From Caenorhabditis remanei (Eukaryota > Nematoda > Chromadorea > Rhabditida > Rhabditidae), in contig NC_071330.1 of the NCBI RefSeq assembly GCF_010183535.1, positions 11,823,717-11,887,716 of the forward strand: a DNA stretch of 64,000 nt, read 5' to 3'. This document shows, one piece after another, positions 44,801 to 56,590 of this stretch. Numbering within the stretch: position 1 is the stretch's first letter; every line of letters begins with the position of its first letter. The position numbers and the translations under genes are program-made. Below the pieces are notes generated by a model. That model was not told the origin of the DNA and did no database searches. It saw only the letters and a list, made by a program, of their open reading frames with translations.

Positions 44801-46307
44801 TGAATATTAGAAAAAATTTCAAGGAAAATCAAAAAAAAACGCTATACATTTTTTTAACATGAGTTTTGAAATTTTCAGCAGAAGCTTCCAAACTTTTTCG
44901 TCCGAAATTTTTTTCAAAAAGTTTATAAGGGTAAGGGAATCTAAAAATTCTCTGGAGTTTGTATTCAAATTGTACTTATTTTTGAATCGTTTCATGTTTT
45001 CTCACATTCCTTAAATTTGGAAACAATTCGTGGACGCATTCTCAAAATGTTAGGCTTATAAATGGAATAGTCTTGATGCGAAAAGGCGGAAAACTTTTAA
45101 ATTTAACTGGATAGTCAAAAAACTCACTCTTCACAACATATCTGACTTTTCCTGGACCAATAATCTCACACTCGTGGCGCTTTCCACCCTCAATTCTAGA
45201 CTCTCCAGCCATGAGGAGGTCGTTGAAACTGTTTTGCATGTAGCAACCTGGAAACAACATTTTTTGTTAAACAAAAAAGTATCAGGAATATATCTACAAG
45301 AAAGTCTGTAACTTTTTCCAAGCTAGGTATTACCTTCAACATAAATTCCCTGCTCTCTACATGTCAACTTGAATGATCCATTTCGGAAGGAATCCCCAAC
45401 ATTGTAATGCATTCCGTTCTCATAACACATACTCTCTTGTTTATATGTCACATTGTCTCCTTGAATACTACAGAAATGTTTCATTCCACTTCTCACAAAG
45501 GTTCGTCCCAATTGGATGACTGATCCGTCATCGGCGAGACATGCTGGAACGTTTTTTTTCAATATCTGTCCGTCAGTCCGTTTCAGCTTACCAACTACTT
45601 CAGCGGTTCCATTGTTGCATGTGTAATGGAAGTTGTTCTTGGTGAAAGTGGAACCATGTGGATGGGTTCCAGCATTAGAGGTGACACATGGAAGTGGAGG
45701 GATACGGCCGTTGGTTACTGTAAGAATTAATGGTTGGGACATGTCAATCTGGGTGTACAGTGCCGTGCAAAAATGTAAGAACTTTGACCGCTTTCGGTTG
45801 AAATTGTCTAACTTTGAAAGGGTGTTACGGTATCACTGATTGTCAAGTAAGTTTTTAATGGTTCTTACAGATCAAGAGTAGAGCTTCATTTTTGTAGTTG
45901 ACAGTATTTTTGTACAGGCACTCCCTAGCAAGTTACATACCGACAAAGTCATTTCTCCCTCAAATCGACCAATTTCAGTGCAAAATAGTGCGATTTTGCT
46001 GGTGTCTAAAAATGACTATAACTCTCTAGGGAGTGTCCGTACAAAAAAGTTGCCAACTACAAAAATGAAGCTCTATCTTCGATCTGTATGGTCACTCCAA
46101 CAGACAACGCCCTTTTGTTATAAAACGTGGAATACCTGGAATAACCACGCGATTCACATCGTCCATTCCCATTCCGTGTGCCGTCAAAATAATCTTGTCT
46201 CCCTCCGACCGATTCGACGTCTCAAACACCGATTGACGGAATTCGCCGGAGATTAATGGACACAGGATGAGGAGAAGAAGAGGAAGGGATGATGATAGTG
46301 TCATCAT
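41804..46307 (-). CDS. Secreted MIG-18-like multi-repeat protein
   Basis: Seven exons (46136-46307, 45592-45717, 45334-45543, 45128-45247, 44098-44202, 43337-43439, 41804-41897) join in frame to 309 aa. A signal peptide (MMTLSSSLPLLLLILCPLIS) is followed by repeated Cys-containing modules with alternating phrases: GSTFTKNNFHYTCNNGTAEV, CLADDGSVIQLGRTFV, YNVGDSFRNGSFKLTC, GCNHEGQQYSTGQMW and GCIDEGLFIELGRDLLMNG. Each module has a 'Gx(hydrophobic)xxG..W/F...F.Y.C' beat typical of the fibronectin type I-like domain of nematode MIG-18, a secreted protein acting in gonadal cell migration. The protein is likely extracellular. The C-terminus is basic (SQSMQRRFRRHEERKM). Introns of 0.9-1.4 kb hold repeats, including an inverted pair at 45868-46088. 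I infer membership in the family, not a one-to-one orthologue. Confidence 0.8.
45868..46088. repeat. Inverted repeat in intron 1 of the MIG-18-like gene
   Basis: Left arm 45868-45935 (GAGCTTCATTTTTGTAGTTG, then a CACTCCCTAG word) is inverted relative to right arm 46018-46088 (CTAGGGAGTG, then CAACTACAAAAATGAAGCTC). It belongs to the window-wide AACTACAAAAAT family. Confidence 0.75.
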
Positions 46308-48160
46308 GACTCTTTCTGCAAAAATTGAATGAAACGGGAGGTCATGAATTTGTGAATATCGAGAAAAACATGAAGTGAAGAAAAGCAAACATTGAAACAC
46401 TTTGTTCAAGGACGGTTAAGGAAGAAGGTGTTGTAAATGGTCACGAATTGAGATGAATTTCTCAGAATAAAGTGTCCGTAAATTTACACAAAATCTCCGT
46501 AAATCTACACAAAGATTTTGTAAACCGACCCACAACTTTCGTAAATCTACAACGAGTTTGACAAGAAGTGTCGTAAATCTTCACAAGCCTCCGTAACTCT
46601 TTACTATCGCTACAAGTCCTTAATTTTCAATTCAGCTTGAACGTTCGTAAATCAACATGAAACTCCGTAAACCTACATCAGTCTTTGAAAACCTAAAAAA
46701 ACATTTTAAAGCGACATTGGGCATCGTAAATCTTCACAGAGAAAACCTTGGCATAATTTTGACAACCACAGACAGTCAGCTAAATAAATTTAATGTCCAA
46801 AAAACTATGCACGAGGTTCTGAAATTTTTGAATCAATATTCAGGAAATCAGGTCGCAATCCTTGTAAAGTCGGCAACTTTTTTCTCCTGTCTACCTACCT
46901 AATTTGGTAGAAAAACGGGAGAAATAAGAAATAAAGAAGAGATAGAAATTGGGTGAAACAAGGAGAAGAAGGAGTGTGTTCTAATTACTGTTTTCACAGT
47001 TGATCATCATTTGGGTTTTTATAGGAAAAGATAGTGTTGGGGATAGATAGGTGGGGTCAAATTTCGAAACGAATGGGTATTTGATGATTCTATTTTGGAG
47101 AAAAAAAGTGAAATCAAGTCTGGGGTGAGTCAGAGAAGGCGAAAAATAGAGATAGGAGTGGTTAGTGTATGTCTGAAACTGAAAATATTGTCTCAGTAAA
47201 TCCACATTAAAGCTCGTAAATCGACATATAGGTAAATTTACAGAAGCCCGCGTAAATCGACACAAGGGCCATCGTAAATTTACCTGTTCTCTTGTAAATC
47301 TACATATATGAAAACTCCTTGACCCCACATATAGGCTTGCTGGAAATCCACATGCAAACCGACATGAAAATCGACTTAAATTGTAAAAATATTTGTAAAT
47401 CAACACAAACCTACAGTAAGACAGTCAAAAACAAGACGAGAACACAAAAAGGAACAAAAGATATGGCTAATCTGCCACGAGAAGAAGAAGCATGCCCACT
47501 TCTCATCAGAATCTCATCAGAATCTCGAGAATCAATTCATCAAAAAAACTACAGAATCTGGTATCTAGCAGGCGGTTCATATCAAGATTGACCAGCGGCA
47601 TGTTCAACAACTTCATTCATTTTCTCATCGCAATAAAATCGTTCTCTCCGAAAAAGAATAGAGACATAAATGGCGCCGTTCCCCTCCCGTTCGGTCACTC
47701 GTTCGAGAGTAATAAATCTGAAGAATTGATGTTGAAAAAGGGCGTAAAACTAAGAGAATTCCTTTGAGTCTATTGACAGGTTGTACTCGAGACCTTGACG
47801 AGAATGAAGACAGTTTTTAGGGGGATTGGAGGAAAAGTAGGGCACCTCCTCTTCATTTCTCTTTTCAACACACAATTTACCCACTTCTTCTTCTTCTTTT
47901 TTCGTTCTTTTGACAGATTGCGGTCACTATTGACACTGAGAAGGAGAGGTGAAGGCGTGGAGAAGGAGATGAAGACGTGACGGATTCTGAATGTTGGTTG
48001 AGGTTAACAGAGGTCAGCAGTTCAGGTGTTCAATTCGAGAATTGTTGAAAAAAGTTTTTCAACTACATCAACTTCGAGAGCGTGTCTCGGTGTTACTTTT
48101 TGTCCCATTATGTTAACGTTTGTAGTAGATGTAGATCACACATAGAGCTTTGATCTTATA
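46308..48160. other. Repeat-rich spacer before the mariner element
   Basis: No gene is supported. Many CGTAAATCTACAC words lie at about 46475-46735 and 47195-47410, and a TTCTTCTTCTT tract lies near 47885. Confidence 0.5.
46475..47410. repeat. CGTAAATCTACAC word cluster
   Basis: More than a dozen variants of CGTAAATCTACACAA or CGTAAATCGACACAA are spaced every 20-60 bases in two groups (46475-46735 and 47195-47410), mostly in the same orientation. It is a dispersed short repeat rather than a fixed-length tandem array. Confidence 0.7.
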
Positions 48161-49411
48161 TTAGGTTGTCCCAAAAGTTTTCGAACATAGTTTTGTTATT
48201 CTGCTATAGGAAAGAGAGCAAGAATCAAACCAAATAGTGCACGTTTTCCATTATATAAGACGTCGGGTGTATTGACAATAACATTCATTTCTTCTGGCTG
48301 CCTTCTCTCAATGAACGCGGCACCAATCTTTGTCCCCGACCGAATTCATATTCGTCATGTCATTTTATTTTTGTTTCTATCTAACTCCGAAATCACTGAG
48401 ATTGAAGAACGTATGGTTGAAGTTTATAAGGATAATGACCCTCAACGGCAGACAATTAGCCGTTGGGTCCATCGTTTCAAAAATAATGATTTTTCTTTGG
48501 CCGAAGAAGCACGTTCTGGAAGACCAGTGGAGTTGGACATTGACAAGCTACGGGAGGTAGTGGAAAGTGACCCATTTCAATCCATTCGCGAACTGGCAAC
48601 AATAATGGGCTCTACCCACTCTGCGGTAGAAAGAGGACTGGGAGCTCTTGGCAAGCTAAAAAAAATGGGAAGATGGATACCACACAAATTGTCTAACTTT
48701 GACCTTGAGCGCCAAGTAGAGATGTCACTGCAACTTCTAACCCTCCATCCTAATTTCAACTGGCTGGATCATTTGGTTACGTCGGACGAGAAGTGGGTCT
48801 TATAAGAAAACCACCACAGGAGAGCCCAGTGGGTTGATGCTGATAAACAGCCAGAGGATGTCATCAAACAGGAGTTTAACCTTAAGAAAATATTGCTCTC
48901 CGTCTGGTGGTCTGTTCATGGACTGCTTTATTGGGAACTGCTTCCCGAGGGAAAAAATATCACCGCCGACTACTATTCTTCTCAATTACAAAAGGTGAAG
49001 TCCAAACTGAAAACCTCCCCTCTACACGGTCACGGAGTCCACTACCTCCATGACAACGCAAAACCACACACCGCAAAGACGATAAAGTCTCTCCTGGCTA
49101 CATTGCACTGGACAGTCCTTACTCACCCTCCGTACAGCCCTGATATCGCTCATTCGGATTACCATCTGTTCAGCGACATGCATCGATCCTTTGAAGGCCA
49201 GGACTTCAAAACAAAGTCAGAGATCGAGAAATGGTTGAAGAAGTATTTTGACTCGAAGCAGCCTGAGTTTTGGCGGAAAGGTATTGAATCTCTACCTACT
49301 AAATGGCAAACAGTCGTGGATAAAGGTGGTCACTATGTTTGATTTTTGTAATTTTCTGGCTTTGAATAATTTTGATTTCAATAATGTTCGAAAACTTATG
49401 GGACAACCTAA
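48161..49411 (+). mobile_element. Mariner-family DNA transposon
   Basis: The terminal inverted repeats are TTAGGTTGTCCCAAAAGTTT on the left and ACTTATGGGACAACCTAA on the right, flanked by TA on both sides. At 1251 bp it is a normal mariner size with a single transposase frame. It has one inactivating stop. Confidence 0.92.
48311..49342 (+). pseudogene. Mariner transposase with one nonsense codon
   Basis: The frame runs from the ATG at 48311 to TGA at 49342 and would be a normal-length mariner transposase (about 343 codons). It is broken by a TAA at 48803-48805, just after the first catalytic Asp motif (SDEKW). N-terminal landmarks are the helix-turn-helix region with SRWVHRFKNNDFSL and ARSGRP; then SIRELATIMGSTHSAV, HDNAKPHTAKT (second Asp) and SPDIAHSDYHLF (third Asp) follow. 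The D,D34D triad and both TIRs are otherwise intact and I see no frameshift, so inactivation is recent or the stop is a sequencing error. The residue lost is a normally conserved tyrosine position. Confidence 0.88.
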
Positions 49412-49967
49412 TAGTTTTCAACTTTTTGTACAAAACCTCCCTAAGAGTTACAGACGCATTTACAGAATTCCAAAATCTCCCTATTTTGAACTGACATTGG
49501 GCGATGAATAGAACAGATATCATAACTTTTCAGGAAGGTCTCGTACAAAAAAGTTGTCAACTACAAAAGTGAAGCTCTAGGGTTGATCTACTACCCCTAC
49601 AAAAATTGGCATTATGGGTCAAGAAATAGCAACGAGACGCGTTGACGCAGTTAGTCATTTTCCATTGAAAACAATTGAAATCAACGACTTTTTGATTTTC
49701 ACAGTAGCATAGCGTTTTATAACTATGACGGTTCGAAGACGTTTCATAACTAAAGATATGACAGCATTCCGAGTTGCGAAACGTCGCAGTTGCGAAATGA
49801 CGAGTTGCTGAGTGTTCTGGTATCTGAATGTTGGCTTTAAAAATACGAATCCGAACATCATCATTTTTTCTCCAAAAAAAAAAAACAAAAAATGCAAAAA
49901 ACACAATGCTTTACTCTGAACTTGCCCTCTTTTCTTATCTTTGCCCCAAATCTAAACATTTCCTGGC
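49412..49967. other. Spacer between mariner and the BI-1-like gene
   Basis: It contains a GTACAAAAAAGTTGTCAACT repeat copy (about 49540-49580), and then the promoter of the next gene. Confidence 0.4.
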
Positions 49968-50086
49968 TATATAAGATGAAGGAACCATACAGAAAGTTCA
50001 ATATTTGATTCTTACTCGACCCGAGTTGGAAAACTTCAGGTAAGACCTCCCACCCCACTCCCCTTCCAATCCTCGTCATCTTCCAG
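49968..50086 (+). promoter_or_regulatory. TATA box and 5' UTR intron of the membrane-protein gene
   Basis: TATATAAG at 49968-49975, then a short non-coding exon ending AACTTCAG|GTAAG at 50039. A small intron (50040-50086, ending CTTCCAG) follows before the coding exon. Confidence 0.5.
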
Positions 50087-50156
50087 CACTCGTTGCCGCG
50101 CACAAATCCAATACCAACCGCCAAATCGGTGAACATCGAAGAAAAAGAGGAGTAAA

Positions 50157-51264
50157 ATGGCAGAAGGAGGACAACAATCAGCCATGGAGGGAGCCAGCGT
50201 CGCTGCTCCAGAAGCTGCTCCGGCACCACAGGAGGGTGGACAATCGGTTGCACCACCAGTGGATGCAGGAGCTGGTGGTGAAGCTCCAGGAGGCGGAGTC
50301 TCGCAAATGGGAGGAGCTGTCGGAGTTGGAGGTGGACAGGAGGAAGCCTCGATTGCGATGGTTACAAGTACCTATACCAAATATGCTCAGGATATCCAGC
50401 AGGCTGCAGAAGGTGAGGTGCCCCGGGGATTTTCAGATTAAATTTTTGATTTTCCAGGAGTCCGTCAACGTGCTCTCGCTCTCCAACAAGAAGGACCTGC
50501 CCAACTTCAACAACTCCAGTCTCAACTCCAACCACAAACACAAGAGTTGATGAGTGCTCTCCAGGAGACTCAAGCCCCCATCGGTCTCGCAACATCTTCT
50601 GTCGTCGAGATTTTCGGATGGTCTTCCATCCTTCTCCTTGGTGCCGGAATTGCTTCTATCGTCGGAGGATACGTGCTCTCGCCAATCTTCGGAATCTTTA
50701 TTGGAAGAGCTGGAGCAGCGATTCTTGCCACTTTGGTGCTCCCTGGCCTCGCTGCCTACCAATTGAATGCGGAGGACGGATCCACTTCGGCCACTCGTTT
50801 CCAACTTCTTCTCCTTGCTCTCACTCAAGGAATCCTTATGGGTCACTCGATCTCATACACCTATGTGAGTGGTCAACCACTTTCATTCATCACTCCATTG
50901 GTCATTGCTTTCGCCTATCCATTGGTTGCTGGACAAGTTGGATCCGCCCGTGTTCCATTGTTGGGAGGAGCTGTTGGAGCAGCATTCGGGGTTCAACTGA
51001 TGGCTGGACTTGTCTCTGGATCCCTTTCGTTCTCCTACTTCATGTTGGCTGCCCTCTACAGTGCCGCTTCCGGAGCACTCCTTCAGGTTGCTTTCAAGAA
51101 TTTGAGCCCACCGACTAGAGTGAGTTTTTTTCTCAAAAGTTCCACCCAAGTTTTCTTTTCAGGCCCACATGTACCAAATCCTTCTCGTCGCCTCGTTCCT
51201 ATTCTCGAAGGCTTTGGTCTACGGATTGTTCGGATCGGCCGAGCCACCAAAGGCTGCCAAGTGA
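50157..51264 (+). CDS. Multi-pass membrane protein, Bax-inhibitor-1-like
   Basis: Three exons (50157-50412, 50458-51119, 51163-51264) join in frame to 339 aa. Residues 1-70 are a Gly/Ala/Pro-rich cytosolic-type tail (MAEGGQQSAMEGASVAAPE); residues about 80-120 are Gln-rich and helical. Then about seven hydrophobic segments follow, beginning SILLLGAGIASIVGGYVL and AAILATLVLPGLAA. They include RFQLLLLALTQGILMGHSI, the part most like the Bax inhibitor-1/TMBIM family, and continue through FITPLVIAFAYPLV, LLGGAVGAAFG, FSYFMLAALYSAASG and YQILLVASFLFSK. The short C-terminus is Lys/Ala-rich. Family placement rests on topology and that one block, so it is tentative. The protein would lie in the ER or another internal membrane if the assignment holds. 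The gene looks intact. Confidence 0.8.
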
Positions 51265-52711
51265 TCTCTCGAATTATAATGTCAATAAACGTTCTCTCTC
51301 TTCAGTAGTAATTATTCCGGTTGTTGCCGCTCGAGCGGAATCTGACTTTTTGCTGGCCTAGAAAACTCCTCGGCCATGATGATGATATCATTGTGATCTT
51401 TTGTATACACTTTCCAACCTGCTGACAATGCTCCTCGGTTGTTTATTCAGACGTTTTTCTTCCTGCTTTTCCCCTTTTTTTCGTCACTTTTCGCAGAAAA
51501 TTTCATACTGTTTGTTTTTCACATAGTTTTGGTCTCTTAACACTTTTCTCCCAGATTTCGCTCCGGTATTCCAGTCCCCAGGATTTCCCCAGGATCTGTC
51601 GGAATGTTAGTCCGGATGTCCTATTTTCTTAACTGAGCTAGGTAGTACTGAGCAATACACAAAAATGTCGTGTTTATCAGCTTCGTTTAGAGTGGGTGAC
51701 TGATATTTTGTGTTTACTCAAACTGGCCGAAAAGAAAGAAACATGAGTCAAGTCAGGAAAAGAGAACGGTCTTGTCATACGTCATTTATCGAAAAATTTA
51801 AGATAAGGAAGTTTTTCGTCATTTTGAAACTGAAAATGTTGCACTCGTAGTAGATTAAATAAACTAAAAAAGAGAAAAAGCTGAACTTGTTAGAGGATTA
51901 GAGAGAAAAAGAAAAAACGGATTAGGTTTCAATTCCAGGTCATTTCCTTTTACTCACTCGTCTTTTTTTTACCTTTTCGGTCTTTAGATTTTTGGGGTTT
52001 CGCAATTTTTCCTCATGTTTATCGGTAAAGGAAAATAAAACAGCTTCGATGCATTGTAAAACGACTGTCTTTGATTTTTGAACTTCCGATGAATCTCGAT
52101 TTCCGAATTTCCTGAAGCTGGGACGTTTTAAAACTAGACTTTGCCAATCAAAGATATTTCCAAACTGACGCCTTATGTTACTTTTTTTCATATCTCCCAC
52201 TTCAATCAACCCCTTCTATGTCCTAAATGAGCAATATCCTCCATCTTGAGCCAAGAATTATGTATACTCTAGTATGCAAATACCCTTCTAAATTTGGCAT
52301 TCCCCCTTTCCACTTCTATGTTTTATAATTGGATCTCCATTCCCCTTTTAGGCATTTCATGGTTCGAATGACAAATTTAAAAGTGTTTCTTTTAGTTTTT
52401 CGGTTCACTTTTTTCCAAATTAGAAGTTCAATGTCCTCCTAATAGCTTTTAGGTGAATCCACACCAACTCTTTCCTCTTTTCTCCAAAAAAACGTGACAT
52501 TGACAAGGTTTACTGAATAAATGTGTGAGAAAAAAGAGAGGAAAGTCAATGGTTCCCACGGTTCTCCATTTCACCTAAAAATGAGATGGAGAAGGGTGTT
52601 TTTCTTTTCCTTTTTTCTAGAAAAATATGAGAAGAGAATGGGGAAATCTGAATAAGGTTCTAGCAGGAAAATTTAGCTAATTTTAAAGGTTCCGTGAAAG
52701 GGAACATTAGT

Positions 52712-53235
52712 CACTCGTAAATTGGCACAAAACTTCAGAAAATCTCCATTTCCGTAAATCTACACCAACGCCGTAAATCTACAATAGACATTAAGTAAAT
52801 CTACCAACAACCTCCTGTAAGCACACAAATTAGCTCCACAAATCTACAAAAAGTTTCAATAAATGTTCTTCTGTCTATCGTAAGCCTTTACCAGCTCTCT
52901 TTTCTAATATTCCGTAAATCTATCCCCAACCTACCGTAAATCTATCCCAACCTACCGTAATCCTTCACTGATTGTTTCCCCCGTGAATCCACCTTTCACG
53001 TTGCAAATCTACGCTCGCTCTCCGTAAATTGTTCCCACTAAATCTACTCAAGCAGTTCATAAATGTATACCAACCCTTGTGAATCTACTCCCATACAGCG
53101 TCTTCAGTTTTTTGTAAACCCACAACACCTTCCCGTAAATTCACAAAAGATCTTCCGTAAACCTAAAACAAGTCTCCATAAACTTACTCCTAGAGCCCCT
53201 AAACTAAATCCACCTCAATCCTCCCGTAAATCGAC
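52712..53235. repeat. CGTAAATCTACACC word cluster
   Basis: Variants of CCGTAAATCTACACCAA recur every 25-60 bases (for example near 52755, 52775, 52915, 52935, 53135, 53225). It is the same family as 46475-47410. Confidence 0.7.
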
Positions 53236-53889
53236 AGTCACCTGTTTTCTTGATCTCGTTCCCGATTCCTCACCGTTTTTTTTCAATTTCTCCAATTTTC
53301 CCCCCATCAATTCCCGTCCTTTTCCCCCTCTCCCCTTTTTCAACCCCCTTCACCATACATATAATCTTTCGGTGGTTTGTTTCGGAATCGAATCGCCTTC
53401 TCTCTTTCATTTTCCTCCCAATTTCTTCTCTCTGTTTCCATGCGTCTCTCCATTTCTCTTTATCTCTCATCAAGACGTATCCTTTTTGATTTTCTCGCCT
53501 CTCCGTCCCCTCATGATACCCTTTCTGGAAGCCATTTAAGCCAGTTGTCCCTGGTTACCGGATGGAAACAATTTATGGGAAAGGAAATTGGATTTGGTGT
53601 CATAGACTTGTTTCAGAATAATTTTTTTTGTGTAATTGGCTAAAAGTTCTCACGAATTCTCTTGTACATTTCTTTTTCTAGATCACATTTTCAGAACCTT
53701 TATCAAAATTCGATGTGAAACATATCATTATTCATGTGACTCACTTCTATTTGGTTTATAGGCGTACTTGTCAACAGAAAGTTTTTGGTTTATCGAACTT
53801 TTGGTATCAGAATATTTCAACCGAGAGAGTACCCAATGTTCTGAAAAATAGTTTTATCATTTTGTTCTTCACTTTGTAAAATTAGCTAA

Positions 53890-54490
53890 CTGTCTGTTTG
53901 TCTGTTTATCCAGACGTCCACCTTTCCTAACCTACATGTCAATCCAAATAAACCTTTTTCGATCTCCGGGACGTTTTTAAACCGACGTAGGGGAGCCGAG
54001 ACATTTTTCAGCTATGATATTTAGACATCAGATGTTTTGAAACCAGACATTTCAAATTCATGACATTTTCATACTAAAAGTGAAAAAAACATCTAAATGT
54101 CTCGATTTCCAAACGTCTGGTTTCAAAACGTACCGGAGCTATTTTTCCTGTAGATCCGTTTTGTTTTGACCTCCCATCCTGACCATCTCTCTTTCAATTT
54201 TTATGCTGTTGATGTGTCTGTCAGTCCAGATGTCCGACTTCCTACCTTTTCTATGGTCTCGATTCCCCACTTCTCCTGCCTCTGGAATAAGACATCTCTT
54301 AGTTCACTTTTAGTGTAGATATGTCAATGTTTCAAAATGGCTGGTTTCTAAATATGAGGATTGCCAAATGTCATGGCTCCTCACGGTTTAAAAACGTCCG
54401 GGAGCCGAAAAAGGTTTATTTGGCTTAACGGACACACGTAAACCAGGAAAGCGTACGTCTGGACAAACGGACAAACAGGCGGAAACGTTG
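53890..54490. mobile_element. Foldback element with AAATAAACCTTTTTCG arms
   Basis: The left part (about 53893-53990: GTCTGTTTGTCTG, CCAAATAAACCTTTTTCG, GGGACGTTTTTAAACC) is matched in inverted order by the right part (about 54388-54480: GGTTTAAAAACGTCCGGGAG, CGAAAAAGGTTTATTTGG, GGACAAACGGACAAACAGGC). Inner words of the GAAACCAGACATTT family are also inverted. Confidence 0.75.
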
Positions 54491-54494
54491 AATC

Positions 54495-55715
54495 AGGAAA
54501 TCATAGGAAAAATAGCCACAGCGGGTGTAAGACATAAAATAATTGGGTGAGCTGGCAAGGTTTTTTCAAATGAATTCTTAGGATTCCATTTCAAAATAGC
54601 CTTTGATTCGGAATACTAGAATTCTTGTTATAAAACGAATACAAATTGAAAATTGTAACGTATCTGACTGCGTTATGACTTTTTAAATTGAGATGAGTGC
54701 AGTAGTTGCCGTGGATCAATACCACATCACAAAAACTACCCTACCACTAACTAGATATCAAGCAAAAATACACATTTTTAACATTTCTAGTTCAAAAATC
54801 AAAAAAACAGAGGGCTATCGGACTACTCCATTGTGTAACTGTACACAACCTTTGTTCTCTACTTTTCAATTCTCCATATCTCTACCATTTGTCCACATGA
54901 ACTTTAATCTCTTCCTCTCTCTCTCTCCTTTTTTTTCTGTTTTCACATCATCATGTTCTTCATTCTCTCCCTTCTTCCTCATATGAATGCCTCATCTGTT
55001 TTTCTAACCTCAACCTTGACTTTTCTTTGTTCCTAATGACATAGTTACGTGTAATGTAACAGTCAGAACAGATCAAATGTTACATTTTCGAGGTGTGACG
55101 GATAGCATCATCTAGTGGTTCATTACCAAATTTCATAAATATTTTGAGACGAAAAGTGAACGCTCTTCAAAATCTGCTTAAACTTTTTGCCAAGCCTTTT
55201 GTTTTCAGATCGAAATCAAGATATTGTGTGTTTTGTTCTTTACCTATATTTCTTGTTCCTAAATTTTTTGTGTCTCAAATTTTTTTCGCCATTTTTTTCT
55301 TTTTCCCAGCCGACCTTGAGAACAACAAAAGCGTCAAGAGGTACTCGAAGTCAGCGTTTTTCAAATTATAAATATTAAAAAGTTGTATTTTTGCTTAAGT
55401 TGTGGTACGGTAGTTTTTGTGATGTGGTATTGAGCCCATTCCCTTGATCCCAGGAAGCCTTATTTGATGAAGTGGGGTCCCGCCACGACAACTACAGTAC
55501 TCAATCTAACGTTAAAATGTCATAACACAGTCAGATACGTTACATTTTTCAATTTGAATTGTCAGCATCACAAGAATTCTAGTATCTCGAATCAAAGGCT
55601 ATTTTGGAGTGGAATTCTAAGACTTCATTTGAAAAAACCTTGCCAGCTCTCCCAATTATTTTATTTCTTTCACCCGCAGTGGCTGTTTTTCCTATTATTT
55701 ACTGATTCAGCTTCT
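54495..55715. mobile_element. Foldback element with about 250-bp arms
   Basis: Left arm about 54495-54745 (AATAATTGGGTGAGCTGGCA, TAACGTATCTGACTG, AATACCACATCACAAAAACT) is inverted in the right arm, about 55400-55715 (AGTTTTTGTGATGTGGTATT, CAGTCAGATACGTTA, GCCAGCTCTCCCAATTATTT). The roughly 650-bp spacer is T-rich with no transposase. Confidence 0.8.
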
Positions 55716-56394
55716 TCTGGAAAATGTCTATAAAAATGACGAATCTCCCCACTTTCAGAGATTTTCCTCTCGGAGATTACTGTAGTTATTTGGTATTAGC
55801 GCCCACGTAATTACAACTTTTTCCTTCCAAATTTCTAATATCACTCTAGTTTAATACCAAGTTTTCCCATAATGTCAACCGCATAAAATTGGGAAAACAA
55901 AACCAAGTCATGCGATATTTAATCATACCTCTCCCTTTCTCTCTCTCTCCTTCCATCTGATTCTATGATATCAGAAGGCGTGCTTCGGTTGCCGAGGGGA
56001 TCGTGAAACCGCCTTCTTTCAGAAAAAAAGTTGGGCTTCGAGAAGAAGTTGGAGCCAGTTGTTGACTGAGCTCATGGCTCCCTCAACTCTTTTTTGTCGT
56101 TTTTTCAGGGAATTGCCAGATGTTATAATTCACATATGTCAGATTGGAGCATTGACGCATGTGGCAAGTTCATAAGTTATGAGTAGCGTCTAGTTATTTC
56201 TAGTTTTGAAATGTTTCATTTTTGAGATGCTGAAAGCCACGTAGGCAGCTAGTGAGGGGTACTGTAGAGATGTAGTATTACTGTAGCTAGAGATTCTTCT
56301 TGAATCTGGTAACGATGGTGGCGCGGTAGGCAATGTAAAGTACTGGTGTCCAGCTAGCTTACTGTAACTATATTAGTCTGTGCAGCTAACAAGG

Positions 56395-56590
56395 AAAGTC
56401 TTTGGAGACGCGGCTTTCAAACGATTTATAAATTTGGTTATAGGTAATTTCGACAACGGGGAGTCTATTTCTGCTATCAAAACCTGCTAAATGTTTTAGC
56501 GAGCCGAGTTGTGAGCTCTCCAACTTTTCATATAATTTAGCTTTTTCACATGGAATTCCAAATCGGCCGCATATACGCCACCGCACGGTT
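56395..56590. repeat. Dispersed repeat shared with the 9.8-10.1 kb element
   Basis: GGAGACGCGGCTTTC, TTTATAAATTTGGTTATAGG, GCGAGCCGAGTTGTGAGCTC and GGAATTCCAAATCGGCCGCA appear here in one orientation. The same words in the same order appear on the opposite strand at about 9830-10112. Confidence 0.8.

Noticed and set aside
50433..50846. Minus-strand 137-aa frame
   Set aside because: It lies antisense to the confirmed coding exon of the membrane protein.
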